The notes below the pieces were generated by a model. It did not search any database. It saw only the letters and a list, made by a program, of their open reading frames with translations, and was not told where the DNA came from. From an uncultured Bacilli bacterium (lineage in GTDB: Bacteria > Bacillota_I > Bacilli_A > RF39 > UBA660), in the NCBI GenBank assembly GCA_934085585.1, contig CAKOHI010000012.1, positions 1-42,407 of the forward strand: a DNA stretch of 42,407 bases, given 5' to 3'. The translations under genes were made by a program, and so were the position numbers. The first letter of the stretch is position 1. Each line of letters opens with the position of its first letter. Positions 16,723-26,223 of this stretch are shown one piece after another.

Positions 16723-18510
16723 CTAAAAACCTCCACCTGCACCAAATGAATCAAGTTCTTCTTGTGTTAATACCACTTGTATTTTCATTCTCTTATTACC
16801 ACAAATAAATAAACCTAATCCTTGTTGATAATACTTAATAGATTCTTTTTCAGAATCATTTAAATCTATTAATTTCGCTAAATCATCAACAGCTTGTTTC
16901 TTTAAATTCATTACTAAATAATATGAAGCATTATCAAATATAGCTTTTCCATGAGTAATTATATTCGGAGCTGCAAAGTCAGTTGGTTGTTGTGTAATAA
17001 TGATAGTTCCAGTATTATACTTTCTACTTCTTCTTTGAATTTGAGCTAAAAACTCTGCTCCAAGTTCATTATGACCAGATAATAACACATGAGCTTCATC
17101 AACCATCATTACAGTATTAACATCTTTATCTAAACATAGACTCCAAGCATATTTTAAAATATTAAAGAATAAAGCATTTTTAATATTTTCATCACTATTC
17201 ATAAGTTCTTTAATATTAAATACAATAAAATCACTTTCAATACTTAAAGTAGTTTTACCAGTAAAATAATATCTTAATTCTTTTACCAAAGGTCTTATTT
17301 TAAGTTCAAGTCTTTCTAATACATCTCTTTCTCTTGTTGCATCTGTCATACTAACTAAATGACCTTTAATTGTTGCATACACATCATCAAATGTTGGAAA
17401 ATCTTGACTAGTTAATTTTGTAAAATCAGTATCATAATCTATTCTATATCTTTTATAAGTTTCTTGTAATACATCACTAAACATAGTAAGTACATCATCT
17501 TCAATACTTGGTGAATAATACTTCATAAATGCTTTTACTTGTTGTAATGTTCTAGTTAAAACTGTATATCCAAGACCTTCAGCTATTTCTTCTTCATCAG
17601 TATCAATAACAATTTCAAGTGGATTAATCATTCCAAATTCTCCACCTTTACCTAGATCTAGGAAATCTCCACCTAAACTATTACACATTTCTCCAAGTTC
17701 ACCTTCTGGATCAACGCATACTACTTTAAATCCATTTCTAATATGAGTTCGAAGCATAACTTTAGCAGCTGTGGATTTACCACTACCACTTGTACCAAGA
17801 AGAATCATATTAGCATTATTACGTCCATTTTCATTCTTAATTTGATACAAAAATTGGTTAAATAATATAACACCACCAGAAAAATCTACGCCTAGTAATG
17901 TTGAATTTCCTGGGTCTTTAATACTATCAAATACAAATGGATACATCGCTGCAATTGTAACAGATGGTATCGGAGTACCAATTCTATTTTCAATATCTTG
18001 AGATGGAAAAATTGGTAATATTGATTTTAATGCTTTTTCTTGTTCAAACATTAAAGCAACACCACGCATACCTAAAGCATCTAAATAACTTCTTACTTGA
18101 ATTTTACGAAGTTCTAATTCTTCTTTATTATTTGCAGTTATCATTAAGTGCATTTGAAAGTCAAAAATTCTAGCACCAGTAGCAGCAAGCATTTGAATAA
18201 ATTGTTCCAAAGATTCATAATCTTGTCGAATTCTTTCTTGCATAGTTTGGTCTTTTTCACTTTGATATCTTACTTTTAAATCAGCTATTTCTTTATTAAG
18301 CATTTTTTGTAAAACATTAAATTGAATAGGTATATGTTTAATTGCAATTTTAACACCTTGAATATTTGTTATATCTGCTAAAAACCCTGGAGCTATATTT
18401 TTGGGAAACGCTATTATAGTTAGTATAGTGGAATATTTACCACCTAATACAAATTCTGTAGGTTTAAACTCCATTCCCTTCGGAGCCACTTCACTTTTTA
18501 AAAATGCCAT
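16723..18510 (-). CDS. VirB4/TrsE-type secretion ATPase (motor domain)
   Basis: Type IV secretion motor ATPase of 595 residues. Walker A GTSGSGKST at 239-247, the following VVCVDPEGELGEMCN, and Walker B VMMVDEAHVLLS, then QIQRRSRKYNTGTIIITQQ as the arginine/sensor region; all typical of VirB4. The N-terminal 200 residues correspond to the middle part of full VirB4, while the most N-terminal part is encoded by the separate gene just upstream. The ATG at 18510 has GGCGGTGATG upstream and follows the previous stop by one base, indicating coupled translation. In the staphylococcal pGO1-type systems the equivalent is split into TrsD and TrsE. Confidence 0.9.
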   Translation of the reverse strand: MAFLKSEVAPKGMEFKPTEFVLGGKYSTILTIIAFPKNIAPGFLADITNIQGVKIAIKHIPIQFNVLQKMLNKEIADLKVRYQSEKDQTMQERIRQDYESLEQFIQMLAATGARIFDFQMHLMITANNKEELELRKIQVRSYLDALGMRGVALMFEQEKALKSILPIFPSQDIENRIGTPIPSVTIAAMYPFVFDSIKDPGNSTLLGVDFSGGVILFNQFLYQIKNENGRNNANMILLGTSGSGKSTAAKVMLRTHIRNGFKVVCVDPEGELGEMCNSLGGDFLDLGKGGEFGMINPLEIVIDTDEEEIAEGLGYTVLTRTLQQVKAFMKYYSPSIEDDVLTMFSDVLQETYKRYRIDYDTDFTKLTSQDFPTFDDVYATIKGHLVSMTDATRERDVLERLELKIRPLVKELRYYFTGKTTLSIESDFIVFNIKELMNSDENIKNALFFNILKYAWSLCLDKDVNTVMMVDEAHVLLSGHNELGAEFLAQIQRRSRKYNTGTIIITQQPTDFAAPNIITHGKAIFDNASYYLVMNLKKQAVDDLAKLIDLNDSEKESIKYYQQGLGLFICGNKRMKIQVVLTQEELDSFGAGGGF

Positions 18511-18511
18511 A

Positions 18512-19075
18512 TTACATCACCGCCCCAAAATTAGTTGCTTCTCCACCATTTAAGAAATTATCTAAAACAATTCTTAAATCATTATTAGATGTTTGAGAAG
18601 ATTGTAAACCAGCACTAGCAAGTCCACTTATTAAATTGTGCAATTTCTTTTGAACAATTTCCAATCTTTTTTCTTTAAATAAAATATAATATTCTGTATC
18701 CACAACGTTATATTCACTACTTGTAAATAAATTTGCTTTATTAATATCTTGCATAATTAATTTTCTAATTGCATTACTTTGAGCATTATTATACATTAAT
18801 TGCAATTGAGATAAATAAACATCAATATCAACAGGTCTATCTGCAATAAGTAACCAAAACTCAAAATCAATACTATTATATAAATTTCTTAATTGAGATA
18901 TTGTATTATTTTGAGTCCCAGGATCCATTATAAATATATTTTTAGGAACTACTTTCACCCCAGTAACATAATAACCATTATCAAGTTGAATCATTCCATT
19001 CATTATTTGTCTTATAGGAATCCAATCTTCACTATAACTTACTCCACTCGGAGCTGAACTATTCATTCGACTCAT
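18512..19075 (-). CDS. TrsD-like N-terminal part of VirB4
   Basis: Protein of about 187 residues with the beta-rich N-terminal pattern of VirB4 proteins (WIPIRQIMNGMIQLDNGYYVTGVKVVPKN..., then a helical region, and YYILFKEKRLEIVQKKLHNLIS). It has no ATPase motifs. It is in a different frame from the VirB4 motor gene that follows one base later. It could be a frameshifted VirB4, but the good ribosome site at the next ATG and the precedent of TrsD/TrsE support two genuine genes. The start is uncertain: GTG at 19084, ATG at 19075 or ATG at 19066 are all possible; it overlaps the PrgI gene end by about 17 bases with the ATG chosen. Confidence 0.75.
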   Translation of the reverse strand: MSRMNSSAPSGVSYSEDWIPIRQIMNGMIQLDNGYYVTGVKVVPKNIFIMDPGTQNNTISQLRNLYNSIDFEFWLLIADRPVDIDVYLSQLQLMYNNAQSNAIRKLIMQDINKANLFTSSEYNVVDTEYYILFKEKRLEIVQKKLHNLISGLASAGLQSSQTSNNDLRIVLDNFLNGGEATNFGAVM

Positions 19076-19367
19076 CAGATACACACCATCCTTTCCAATA
19101 ATATCTTCGTGGATTAAATATAAATGTACAAAAATTAATTATAAATTGTAACACATTGTGATAATGAGAAACTGGAGTTACCAAAAACCCAGTTATCAAT
19201 GCCGGCAACAAAATAACTATCATTTGTCCCATAGTAGCATTTTGCACTAAAATCAATAATAGTACAGTTAATCCACAACCAAATCCAAATAACAACAAAT
19301 CAACTAAAGTAAAGAACCCTAATATCAATTGTGATTTCTTTGAATTTGCAGGTATTAAATAATTCAT
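19059..19367 (-). CDS. PrgI-family (VirB3-like) inner-membrane T4SS protein
   Basis: Small membrane protein of 102 residues with two adjacent hydrophobic helices (about 15-40 and 45-65) and the C-terminal segment NFCTFIFNPRRYYWKGW, a pattern of the PrgI/TrsC family of Gram-positive type IV secretion systems. The role corresponds to VirB3, which sits next to VirB4 in the membrane; the gene order here (PrgI directly before the VirB4 genes) agrees. AGGGATG lies upstream of the ATG. The 3' end overlaps the TrsD-like gene, so translation is probably coupled. Confidence 0.82.
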   Translation of the reverse strand: MNYLIPANSKKSQLILGFFTLVDLLLFGFGCGLTVLLLILVQNATMGQMIVILLPALITGFLVTPVSHYHNVLQFIINFCTFIFNPRRYYWKGWCVSDESNE

Positions 19368-19384
19368 CCCTATTCATTCCTTTC

Positions 19385-21550
19385 TTATTTTTTATTCTCT
19401 GGTTCAGTTTGTGATCTCATTGCAATTTCAACATTATTATCGCCTTTTTTATTCTTCATTAAATCTTCCATATTATCAACTAAATTCTTAAACTCAGGTT
19501 TAGTAAAATCTAAACCGTTTTCAAAATTAAAGTCTTTAGGATTTGCGATACCGCTTTCATTATCATTACTATTGAAAGCACTTTGAACAGCATCCAATGC
19601 AGCATTTTTATTTACAGCACCATAATATTTTGTAAGATCTACTCGTAATCCACTCATCTTTGCTCTATCACCATCAGATAAATTTGCCCAATCTTTTTGA
19701 GACATCGCTACTTTAGTTTGAACTAAAGCACGAGCATTCTTCATTGCATCATTAAATTCTTTTTCTGCTGCAGCAACACCTACACCTTCTACTCTTGCTT
19801 TATTAAGTTTCTCTTGTTTATCTCGTAATTCTATTGCAGCTTGTAAACCAACACCTTCTTTATCATTCAATCCTACAATGTTAAAGTTTTTATCAGAACC
19901 ATCCCATTTAGCCATTTCTTTAGTAATATAAGCATCAGTATTATCATTAAAGGTATCTTTTGCACTCATTATTTCATCCATAGCAACATTTTCTGCTTGA
20001 ATTTGATCTAAATTTTTATATCCAGCCCAATTAGTAACACCTCTTGCCGCATCTGAAATGTGTCCACCCATTGATCGAACAACATCATCTACAAAACCTT
20101 TGCCAGCACTATGTTGAGCAATATAATTTCCTCTTTTAACCCTTTTTTCAATTGCAGCTTTTGAACCATCAGCAGAAGCCTTTCTCATATCTGCAAAATT
20201 CTTGGCTTTTAGACCAGCTTTTCCAGATCTAAAAGCACCAGAAAGGCCTCCTGCTGTACCACTTGCAACTCCTGCTCCTAAATTTTTAAGAACACTTCCA
20301 GCAGTTAATTTACCTTCGTCATTAAGCCAATTCTTTTTATTTGCAAATTTACTAACAGCATTTCCAGCCATAGTTTTAGCACCACCACCAAGGAATGCTC
20401 CAGCAGCCAATGCTCCTCCAGCAGCAAGTTTATCCATAAGTCCAAGCTTCATGCCACCAGTATCTAAACCGAACATATCCCCTATAATCTTTGGTATTTC
20501 TTTTACAAATATAATTACAGACATAAGTAATAAAGCCAAGACAATAGTTCTTTGACCAAAACCTGTCAACATACCAATGCCATCAAGACCGGCTTCGAAT
20601 TTTTTTATAATAATTCCTATTAAAAATACTCCAAAAGACAATGCCCCAATTCTAACAAATACTTCTACAAACAAGCTAATTACTTGTTTAAGCCATTTAG
20701 AAAAAACATCTTTTAATTTTCCTCCAGGAATTATTCTACATATTACGGGTATCGGTGCTATAATTTGATAAAAGGCAAGTTTAACAACACGAAGTGCCAT
20801 ATCAAAGCAAAAATTTAACATTACATATGCCATAAATATACCAGCAACAGTTGAAATTGGAAAATAATAAGTTAATTTATTATCTCTAACTGATTCACTG
20901 TAATTTCCATATATTGTAAAAGAATTTTTTCCTTCTAAAACAGCTTTATCTCTTTCAGTTAATTGAGGCCCATCTGTAGAACCTAAAGAACCATTTCCTT
21001 TTATTACATCACGACATTTATCTGGATCATCAGAATTACAACTTACATTTCCACTACTTAAATCAGGAAATAAAAAAGCTTTAAATGTATAAAAAGCAAT
21101 AGCTCTACCCCCTGAAACATTTTGTACAGTACTAGTTTGTACAGTAGGCCCAGTTGTCCCCGTAGCTGAAGAACCTTCACCTAAAATAAGCTGAGGAATT
21201 GTATCATAATTTAACAATGAATTTTGAATACTAAATGCAGTTTGAAATGCTGTTGGCAAAAAAACAATTATAATCAAAGATACAATAACATTTTGTATTA
21301 ATTTAGGAAAAGATGTTTCACCTTTAGCAAATTCATCTGGATTTATAACAGCTCTAAGTAAAGAATAAGCTAAAACAAACATCATTACTAACCCTAAAAT
21401 TACATATACTCTTTGTATAAGCTCATTATAATCTGCATCACTAAATAACTGAAGACCACATAAATAATAAAATATCTCAAATAAATAACAAATAAAATCA
21501 TATATTCCACCATCAATGGCAAGCAACACACCCCAAATATATGCTTTCAC
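19385..21550 (-). CDS. VirB6/TrbL-like polytopic T4SS channel protein
   Basis: Large 721-residue membrane protein. Hydrophobic helices occur around 5-35, 45-65, 85-110, 235-275, 290-325 and 335-355, and a Gly/Ala-rich region (about 370-470) is followed by a long, charged, mostly helical cytoplasmic tail to the end. The layout (signal-like start, outside domain with several Cys, five or more helices, long soluble tail) is that of TrbL/VirB6-type proteins forming the membrane channel in Gram-positive systems. The start is GTG with AGGTGA eight bases upstream. It lies between the pilin-like gene and the PrgI gene in the operon. Confidence 0.8.
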   Translation of the reverse strand: MKAYIWGVLLAIDGGIYDFICYLFEIFYYLCGLQLFSDADYNELIQRVYVILGLVMMFVLAYSLLRAVINPDEFAKGETSFPKLIQNVIVSLIIIVFLPTAFQTAFSIQNSLLNYDTIPQLILGEGSSATGTTGPTVQTSTVQNVSGGRAIAFYTFKAFLFPDLSSGNVSCNSDDPDKCRDVIKGNGSLGSTDGPQLTERDKAVLEGKNSFTIYGNYSESVRDNKLTYYFPISTVAGIFMAYVMLNFCFDMALRVVKLAFYQIIAPIPVICRIIPGGKLKDVFSKWLKQVISLFVEVFVRIGALSFGVFLIGIIIKKFEAGLDGIGMLTGFGQRTIVLALLLMSVIIFVKEIPKIIGDMFGLDTGGMKLGLMDKLAAGGALAAGAFLGGGAKTMAGNAVSKFANKKNWLNDEGKLTAGSVLKNLGAGVASGTAGGLSGAFRSGKAGLKAKNFADMRKASADGSKAAIEKRVKRGNYIAQHSAGKGFVDDVVRSMGGHISDAARGVTNWAGYKNLDQIQAENVAMDEIMSAKDTFNDNTDAYITKEMAKWDGSDKNFNIVGLNDKEGVGLQAAIELRDKQEKLNKARVEGVGVAAAEKEFNDAMKNARALVQTKVAMSQKDWANLSDGDRAKMSGLRVDLTKYYGAVNKNAALDAVQSAFNSNDNESGIANPKDFNFENGLDFTKPEFKNLVDNMEDLMKNKKGDNNVEIAMRSQTEPENKK

Positions 21551-21560
21551 TAATAATCAC

Positions 21561-22001
21561 CTACCCTATACCACAATTACTATATATTCCAAATAACTCT
21601 AAAATCAATTTAACAACAGATGGCATAAAAAATAATAAAACGCAATAAATAAATCTTTTCATAGATGTACTGCCAGCTTTTATTAAAGCATCTTTGTCAT
21701 TGTTAGCAATTGCTTTTATAAAATCTAATATAACAAAAACTAATAAAGCAATTATTGCTACATATTTCATAATATCTAAAATCTTTTGTAACCAATACGC
21801 AGGATCATCAACATTATCAGGACTTCCAAGATAACTTCCACAATCCATCACACTTATATTTCTATTAAGTTCAGTTTTTATATTGCTTGTTATAACTACA
21901 TTATTATTAGTTATAGTATTTGCATTTACTTTAAAATTAAATGAAAAAAAAGTCAAAAAAGTGATACAAACAAATAACATTTTTCTAATACCAATCTTCA
22001 T
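21561..22001 (-). CDS. VirB2-like pilin/T4SS small membrane protein
   Basis: First gene of the secretion operon, 146 residues. A signal peptide (MKIGIRKMLFVCITFLTFFSFNFKVNA) with likely cleavage after Ala-Asn-Ala, a short outside part with two Cys, a helix near 75-95 (YVAIIALLVFVILDFIKAIA), a polar turn NNDKDALIKAGSTSMKR and a second helix near 113-133, ending in a Cys-containing tail. Signal peptide plus two helices separated by a polar/basic loop matches VirB2-type pilins of Firmicutes. AGGAGTG precedes the ATG, and a near-consensus promoter lies about 40 bases upstream. Confidence 0.72.
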   Translation of the reverse strand: MKIGIRKMLFVCITFLTFFSFNFKVNANTITNNNVVITSNIKTELNRNISVMDCGSYLGSPDNVDDPAYWLQKILDIMKYVAIIALLVFVILDFIKAIANNDKDALIKAGSTSMKRFIYCVLLFFMPSVVKLILELFGIYSNCGIG

Positions 22002-22040
22002 TTAAATCACTCCTTTTCCCAAGCACTACTTGATACATAA

Positions 22041-22069
22041 ATTTTAACATAAATTACTTTTTACGTCAA
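22041..22069 (-). promoter_or_regulatory. Promoter of the type IV secretion operon
   Basis: On the minus strand TTGACG (22069-22064), a 17-base spacer and TAAAAT (22046-22041). It is the best promoter in the stretch and lies 40 bases before the first gene of the operon, with AGGAGTG as ribosome site. No operator-like dyad is visible beside it. Confidence 0.75.
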
Positions 22070-22138
22070 TTTATTTATAAGCATTTTTAGATATAATTAA
22101 AATTTATTAAAATCAAAAAAATAAAAGAGTAATTTCTT

Positions 22139-23395
22139 TCATTTTTTAAATTTTTTAACAAATTTATAACCTTTTAAAGCTAATTTATATCCATAATAAA
22201 CTAAAGGATTAATAACATAATCAAATTCTCCGATTAGTTCTATAATTTCAGGATTAAAACCTTTTTTTAATTCATAAATTCCATAATAAGGACCATTTTT
22301 ATCCATATCTAAGGATATACCATAAAAATTAACATACTTTAAATGTTTTTTTATAGAATCCTCAATATGTTCTCTATAAAAAGCATATTTAGGATTAAAT
22401 TCTTTATAACTTGAAGCAGTACCACTCATAAATGTAATACCTTCACTCCCAGTAAATACACTCATTAAAGCCCCAATATTTATTTCATCATTTCCTTTAC
22501 GCAAACTTTTTGCTTCTTCTAACTGTTTACTTAATTTTTTTATCTTGCTTTCTAATTCTTCATGATGTCTTTTTATTTTATCTCCGATATTTATTTTTTT
22601 CATTTGCATCTCTAATGTTTCTAATTCTTTTTTAGCATTTTCTAAAGTATTCCAAACATAATCATAATAAAGATTAGTATCTATATAAGCAATATAAAGT
22701 GTAACATAATCACTCATTAAATCAACCATTTTTTTATAATATGATGCGGGTCTAATAATAAACTTTTTATTTATTGCTGTATCTTCAAGTAATTTTACAA
22801 ATTCATTCATCTTACTTGTATCAACAGTTTTAACTCTTACTCCCATATCATATGTTTTAGCTATATTCTTTTTAGTACTTTTACTAAAAGTTTCTAATGT
22901 ATCATTATAAGTATCTTTAAGTAAAATTCTACATAACACTCTAGGCTGTAAATCTTCAAAATTTTGACTAAATCCCATATGTTTAAAACCTAACTTTTTA
23001 AAATTGTTAAATGCTTCTTCTCCACATTTTTCTTTTAAATTACCTTCACTATCCCTAGTGGCATAAATTACATTTGGATCTACTTTTAACATAAAGCCAT
23101 GATTTTTCTTAACAAAATTTATTACTTCATCATTAAACTTTTTTAATAACTCAAAATTAAATACATCAATTAAATATCCTCTCGGAGAATAATATAAACT
23201 TAAATTTAAAGGCATTTTCTTTTCAAGTAACATTGTTACTCCCACCAAGGTATCATTTTCATAATATCCAAGTAAATGTCTAACCCAACCAGTACCATTT
23301 TTTAAAGTTCCCCACTCGGGTAATTGATAAATTGAAAAATAAGGATTTTTTAAAGCATATTCTCTAAATACATTTTCATCTATTACTTTAAGCAT
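22139..23395 (-). CDS. FemAB/MurM-like peptidyltransferase, copy 2
   Basis: Cytoplasmic aminoacyl-tRNA-dependent transferase of 418 residues that would add amino acids to the lipid II stem peptide for cross-bridges. Two GNAT-like halves are recognisable (FSIYQLPEWGTLKNGTGW near 20-37, SLYYSPRGYLIDVFN near 66-80, and LCRILLKDTYNDTLETFSKSTKKNIAKTYDMGVRVK near 155-190). A coiled-coil pair of helices (about 245-300) with many Lys/Glu is inserted in the second half, as in FemA/MurM where it binds tRNA. SGTASSYKEFNPKYAFYREHIE and FYGISLDMDKNGPYYGIYELKKGFNP complete the fold. TGA stop. Its ATG overlaps the TAA of the upstream copy by one base. Confidence 0.88.
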   Translation of the reverse strand: MLKVIDENVFREYALKNPYFSIYQLPEWGTLKNGTGWVRHLLGYYENDTLVGVTMLLEKKMPLNLSLYYSPRGYLIDVFNFELLKKFNDEVINFVKKNHGFMLKVDPNVIYATRDSEGNLKEKCGEEAFNNFKKLGFKHMGFSQNFEDLQPRVLCRILLKDTYNDTLETFSKSTKKNIAKTYDMGVRVKTVDTSKMNEFVKLLEDTAINKKFIIRPASYYKKMVDLMSDYVTLYIAYIDTNLYYDYVWNTLENAKKELETLEMQMKKINIGDKIKRHHEELESKIKKLSKQLEEAKSLRKGNDEINIGALMSVFTGSEGITFMSGTASSYKEFNPKYAFYREHIEDSIKKHLKYVNFYGISLDMDKNGPYYGIYELKKGFNPEIIELIGEFDYVINPLVYYGYKLALKGYKFVKKFKK

Positions 23396-24621
23396 TATTT
23401 CCTCCTTAATTTTCTATAAACACTCAACATAAATGGTAACATTTTATATAACAATTTATTATTAACTAAATCAAATTCTCCGATAAATTCAATATATTCA
23501 TCACCAAATTTTCTTTTAAAATCATGTAGTTTTGCCAAGTTTTTATATTTAGTATTTGGATCCCCAGGTGTTCCAAATAAATCAAAAAATTCATACCCTT
23601 TATCATAAGCATCTTTAATAGCTTCATAATAACTTCTAGTAACAGCAAAAGTAAAATTAGCTAAATCATCACTACCTATGTATAAACTCCATGCGTGTGT
23701 TTTTGTATAAGTACATATTAATGAACAAACACATATTTCATCTTTATCTATTTTACTAAATACTTCACTCTCTTTTTCTAATCTAGCTATTTTATTTTTA
23801 ACATCAGCTTCTTTTTTCTTATTTACTTCAAGTTCTTTATTTAATTCATCAATTTCTTTACTTATATTATCAAGTAATTCTTTAGGTCTAATACTAATAT
23901 TAAAATATTTCATATTATTATCTTTAGACATTTCTTCACTAAATATTTTATAATATTCTAAACTATGTGGATCAAACCCATCTTTACTACTATTACTTTG
24001 AATTAATCTATAAAAATCATCTACTTTTACATCATTATCCACAACTAAGTTATAACTATAACTTCTTTTAACACTTTTCATAAATGATTTATTAAATTTA
24101 GCTTCAACTTCTTCCCATGGTTTTTTTAAATCTATTCTAAACGTATATCTAGGTTGATTTCCTTCATATAACTTATAAAAACCTGTATGTTTATAACCTA
24201 AACTTAACATATAATTATAAAGCTCATAGTTATTTTCTCCACCCTCAACTTTTAATCCATCTTCATTTATATCTTGATATTTAATATCTGGATCAAATTT
24301 AATATAAATAATTTTATTATCTTTCATATATTGTTTTAAATAATTAGTAAATTTACTTATTACATCTTTATTACTATAATCTAAAACAAAACCACGCGGA
24401 GCATATCCATAACTAAAACCAAATGGTGTTTTTTTAAGTAAAATTAAACATGTAGCAACTAAATTGCCTTTATCATCTTCCATACCAACATAACATGGTA
24501 TTTGTTTTTTAGCCCCTTTACAAAATTGTCCCCATTCATAACTTTGTAAAAAATGTGACTTTTTATGTTTACTTTCAAATTCTCTATATTTACCTTTATC
24601 AACATTATCAATAAATTTCAT
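23395..24621 (-). CDS. FemAB/MurM-like peptidyltransferase, copy 1
   Basis: Second FemAB-type transferase, 408 residues, upstream partner of the gene at 22139. Conserved elements: SHFLQSYEWGQFCKGAKKQ near 22-40, YGYAPRGFVLDYSN near 72-85, RYTFRIDLKKPWEEVEAKFNKSFMKSVKRSYSYNLVVDND, a Lys/Glu-rich coiled coil (about 240-285), and FFDLFGTPGDPNTKYKNLAKLHDFKRKFGDEYIEFIGEFD at the end, a classic C-terminal FemAB signature. Tandem non-identical copies usually add successive residues of the cross-bridge (as FemA/FemB or MurM/MurN do). GAGGTAAT precedes the ATG. TAATG overlap couples the two genes. Confidence 0.88.
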   Translation of the reverse strand: MKFIDNVDKGKYREFESKHKKSHFLQSYEWGQFCKGAKKQIPCYVGMEDDKGNLVATCLILLKKTPFGFSYGYAPRGFVLDYSNKDVISKFTNYLKQYMKDNKIIYIKFDPDIKYQDINEDGLKVEGGENNYELYNYMLSLGYKHTGFYKLYEGNQPRYTFRIDLKKPWEEVEAKFNKSFMKSVKRSYSYNLVVDNDVKVDDFYRLIQSNSSKDGFDPHSLEYYKIFSEEMSKDNNMKYFNISIRPKELLDNISKEIDELNKELEVNKKKEADVKNKIARLEKESEVFSKIDKDEICVCSLICTYTKTHAWSLYIGSDDLANFTFAVTRSYYEAIKDAYDKGYEFFDLFGTPGDPNTKYKNLAKLHDFKRKFGDEYIEFIGEFDLVNNKLLYKMLPFMLSVYRKLRRK

Positions 24622-24679
24622 GTAATTACCTCACTATCAATCTATATCTAGTTTATCACAACTAAATGTTTTAAACAAG

Positions 24680-24707
24680 AAAAAACACCTATACTTATTA
24701 TAGGTGT
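24680..24707 (-). terminator. Terminator of the transglutaminase-like gene
   Basis: On the minus strand ACACCTATA (24707-24699), a five-base loop and TATAGGTGT (24693-24685) are followed by TTTT and more T. Perfect nine-base stem, about 25 bases after the stop codon. Confidence 0.8.
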
Positions 24708-24731
24708 AAACTCTAAAAATATAATTTATTT

Positions 24732-26210
24732 TTATCTTTTTTGTTCATATATATTTCTTAATGTTCTTGTTAATCTAACTTGTTCAATTTCTACAGGCAT
24801 ATTGTTTTCATCAGCCACCCTCATAGATTGTTCAACCCTAACTTGACATTTTTCCTTAGGACTTCCAGCTAACTTTAACATTAAATTTTCTAAACTTGTA
24901 CCATTAAAATTCCATTCTGAAACATATACAGTTTTATAAAAATCTATTAATTCAAATGGATACTTCCCTGGATTATTATAGTATTGTTGTTTTCTTACAT
25001 TCATTAATACTTTTAACAATGTATCCCCTGATATAGGATTATTAAATAATTTTTCTAACTTAACTATCTGTTCATATATTTCATCTACACTATATCTACA
25101 TTCCACAGGAATAAACTCATACATAAACCCTTTATTAATTAAAATATCTCCACCAGTTAAAAATGACATTTGGTTAACTGATTTTCTAAAATCATCAGGA
25201 ATATTTTCTAATCCAAACATTTCTACTAATGACTTAAATTCAAGAGCCATATTATCAGAATAATAAAGAAAACTATCCTCTTTAAGACGCCCATTATCAA
25301 TTTCATTCATTTTCTTTTTAGTCATTGCAAAATGTCTGTATGAATATAAAAAGTTATTATCTAATTCATTCTTTTTATTATCCCAAGTTGGATCAAAATA
25401 GTAAACACCATGTACATTATATTTATCATCTTTAACAAAAATTACATCTCTGGCATGACCAATATTTTTTCCAGGTTTCATTAATCTTACTTCTCTACAT
25501 TCAATACCCAATTTTTCTAATAAAGTTTTAAATATAACAGCATAACCTACACAAACTATTTTATTTCCTAACAATGCAGAGGATAAATTTCTTGATATCA
25601 TTTTATCTTCATTTTTATCTGCTTCAACATATACTTTATCCCTAACTAAATCATAAACATACATTATTTTTTCTAATGGTGAAAAATTATAACTTTTAAT
25701 TTTATCAACAATACCATTAATTGTTTCTATCGTAGCTTTATACTCTTTAAATGAAATAATATTATCATTCCCGTTAATTTGAAAATAAATATTATCTGTC
25801 TTATCACCAAAAGCAGTTATTACTTCATTTAATAACTCGGGATTTAAATCAAACTTATCTTCAAAAACTATTCTTTTTGTTGCTAAAATTGGATTTTTTC
25901 GAACAAACTCTGCAACTTCTTTTGGTGAATAATCAAAAACAATATCCTCGGCATTTCTTAAATAATGAACTCTATCTTTTTTAATAGCTTCTAAAAGTTT
26001 AACTTGTTTTTCATTATCAGAAATAATATCCAAAGAAAGATTAATACTATCTTCAAAATCAAATGGATCAGAAATAATCTCTTCATAACTTTTATCTAAT
26101 GGTACTTTTATACTTATTTCATAATCATAAGGATTCATTCCAATAGAAACATCAGTATAAAAACATTCTAAAGATTCATCAAAAGAACTAAATATTATTT
26201 TACCTTTCAT
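24732..26210 (-). CDS. Transglutaminase-like domain protein
   Basis: Cytoplasmic protein of 492 residues (no signal peptide or membrane helix). The middle part has a transglutaminase/cysteine-peptidase-like core: Cys220 in KIVCVGYAVIFKTLLEKLGIECR, His252 in NIGHARDVIFVKDD and Asp273 in YYFDPTWD, the expected catalytic triad order. The N-terminal 170 residues and C-terminal 200 residues match nothing I know. Such domains act as peptidases, deaminases or cross-linkers. The ATG at 26210 has AAGGGGG at seven bases; an ATG two codons upstream would touch the ribosome site and is rejected. Expression is probably controlled by the structured leader at 26224-26296. Confidence 0.75.
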   Translation of the reverse strand: MKGKIIFSSFDESLECFYTDVSIGMNPYDYEISIKVPLDKSYEEIISDPFDFEDSINLSLDIISDNEKQVKLLEAIKKDRVHYLRNAEDIVFDYSPKEVAEFVRKNPILATKRIVFEDKFDLNPELLNEVITAFGDKTDNIYFQINGNDNIISFKEYKATIETINGIVDKIKSYNFSPLEKIMYVYDLVRDKVYVEADKNEDKMISRNLSSALLGNKIVCVGYAVIFKTLLEKLGIECREVRLMKPGKNIGHARDVIFVKDDKYNVHGVYYFDPTWDNKKNELDNNFLYSYRHFAMTKKKMNEIDNGRLKEDSFLYYSDNMALEFKSLVEMFGLENIPDDFRKSVNQMSFLTGGDILINKGFMYEFIPVECRYSVDEIYEQIVKLEKLFNNPISGDTLLKVLMNVRKQQYYNNPGKYPFELIDFYKTVYVSEWNFNGTSLENLMLKLAGSPKEKCQVRVEQSMRVADENNMPVEIEQVRLTRTLRNIYEQKR

Positions 26211-26223
26211 ATACATCCCCCTT

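Noticed and set aside
18500..18520. Frameshift breaking VirB4
   Set aside because: The downstream ATG has its own ribosome site and the split matches the known TrsD/TrsE organisation, so two genes are more likely.
20202..20768. Plus-strand open frames opposite the VirB6-like gene
   Set aside because: They are mirror frames of an Ala/Gly-rich coding region without start signals.
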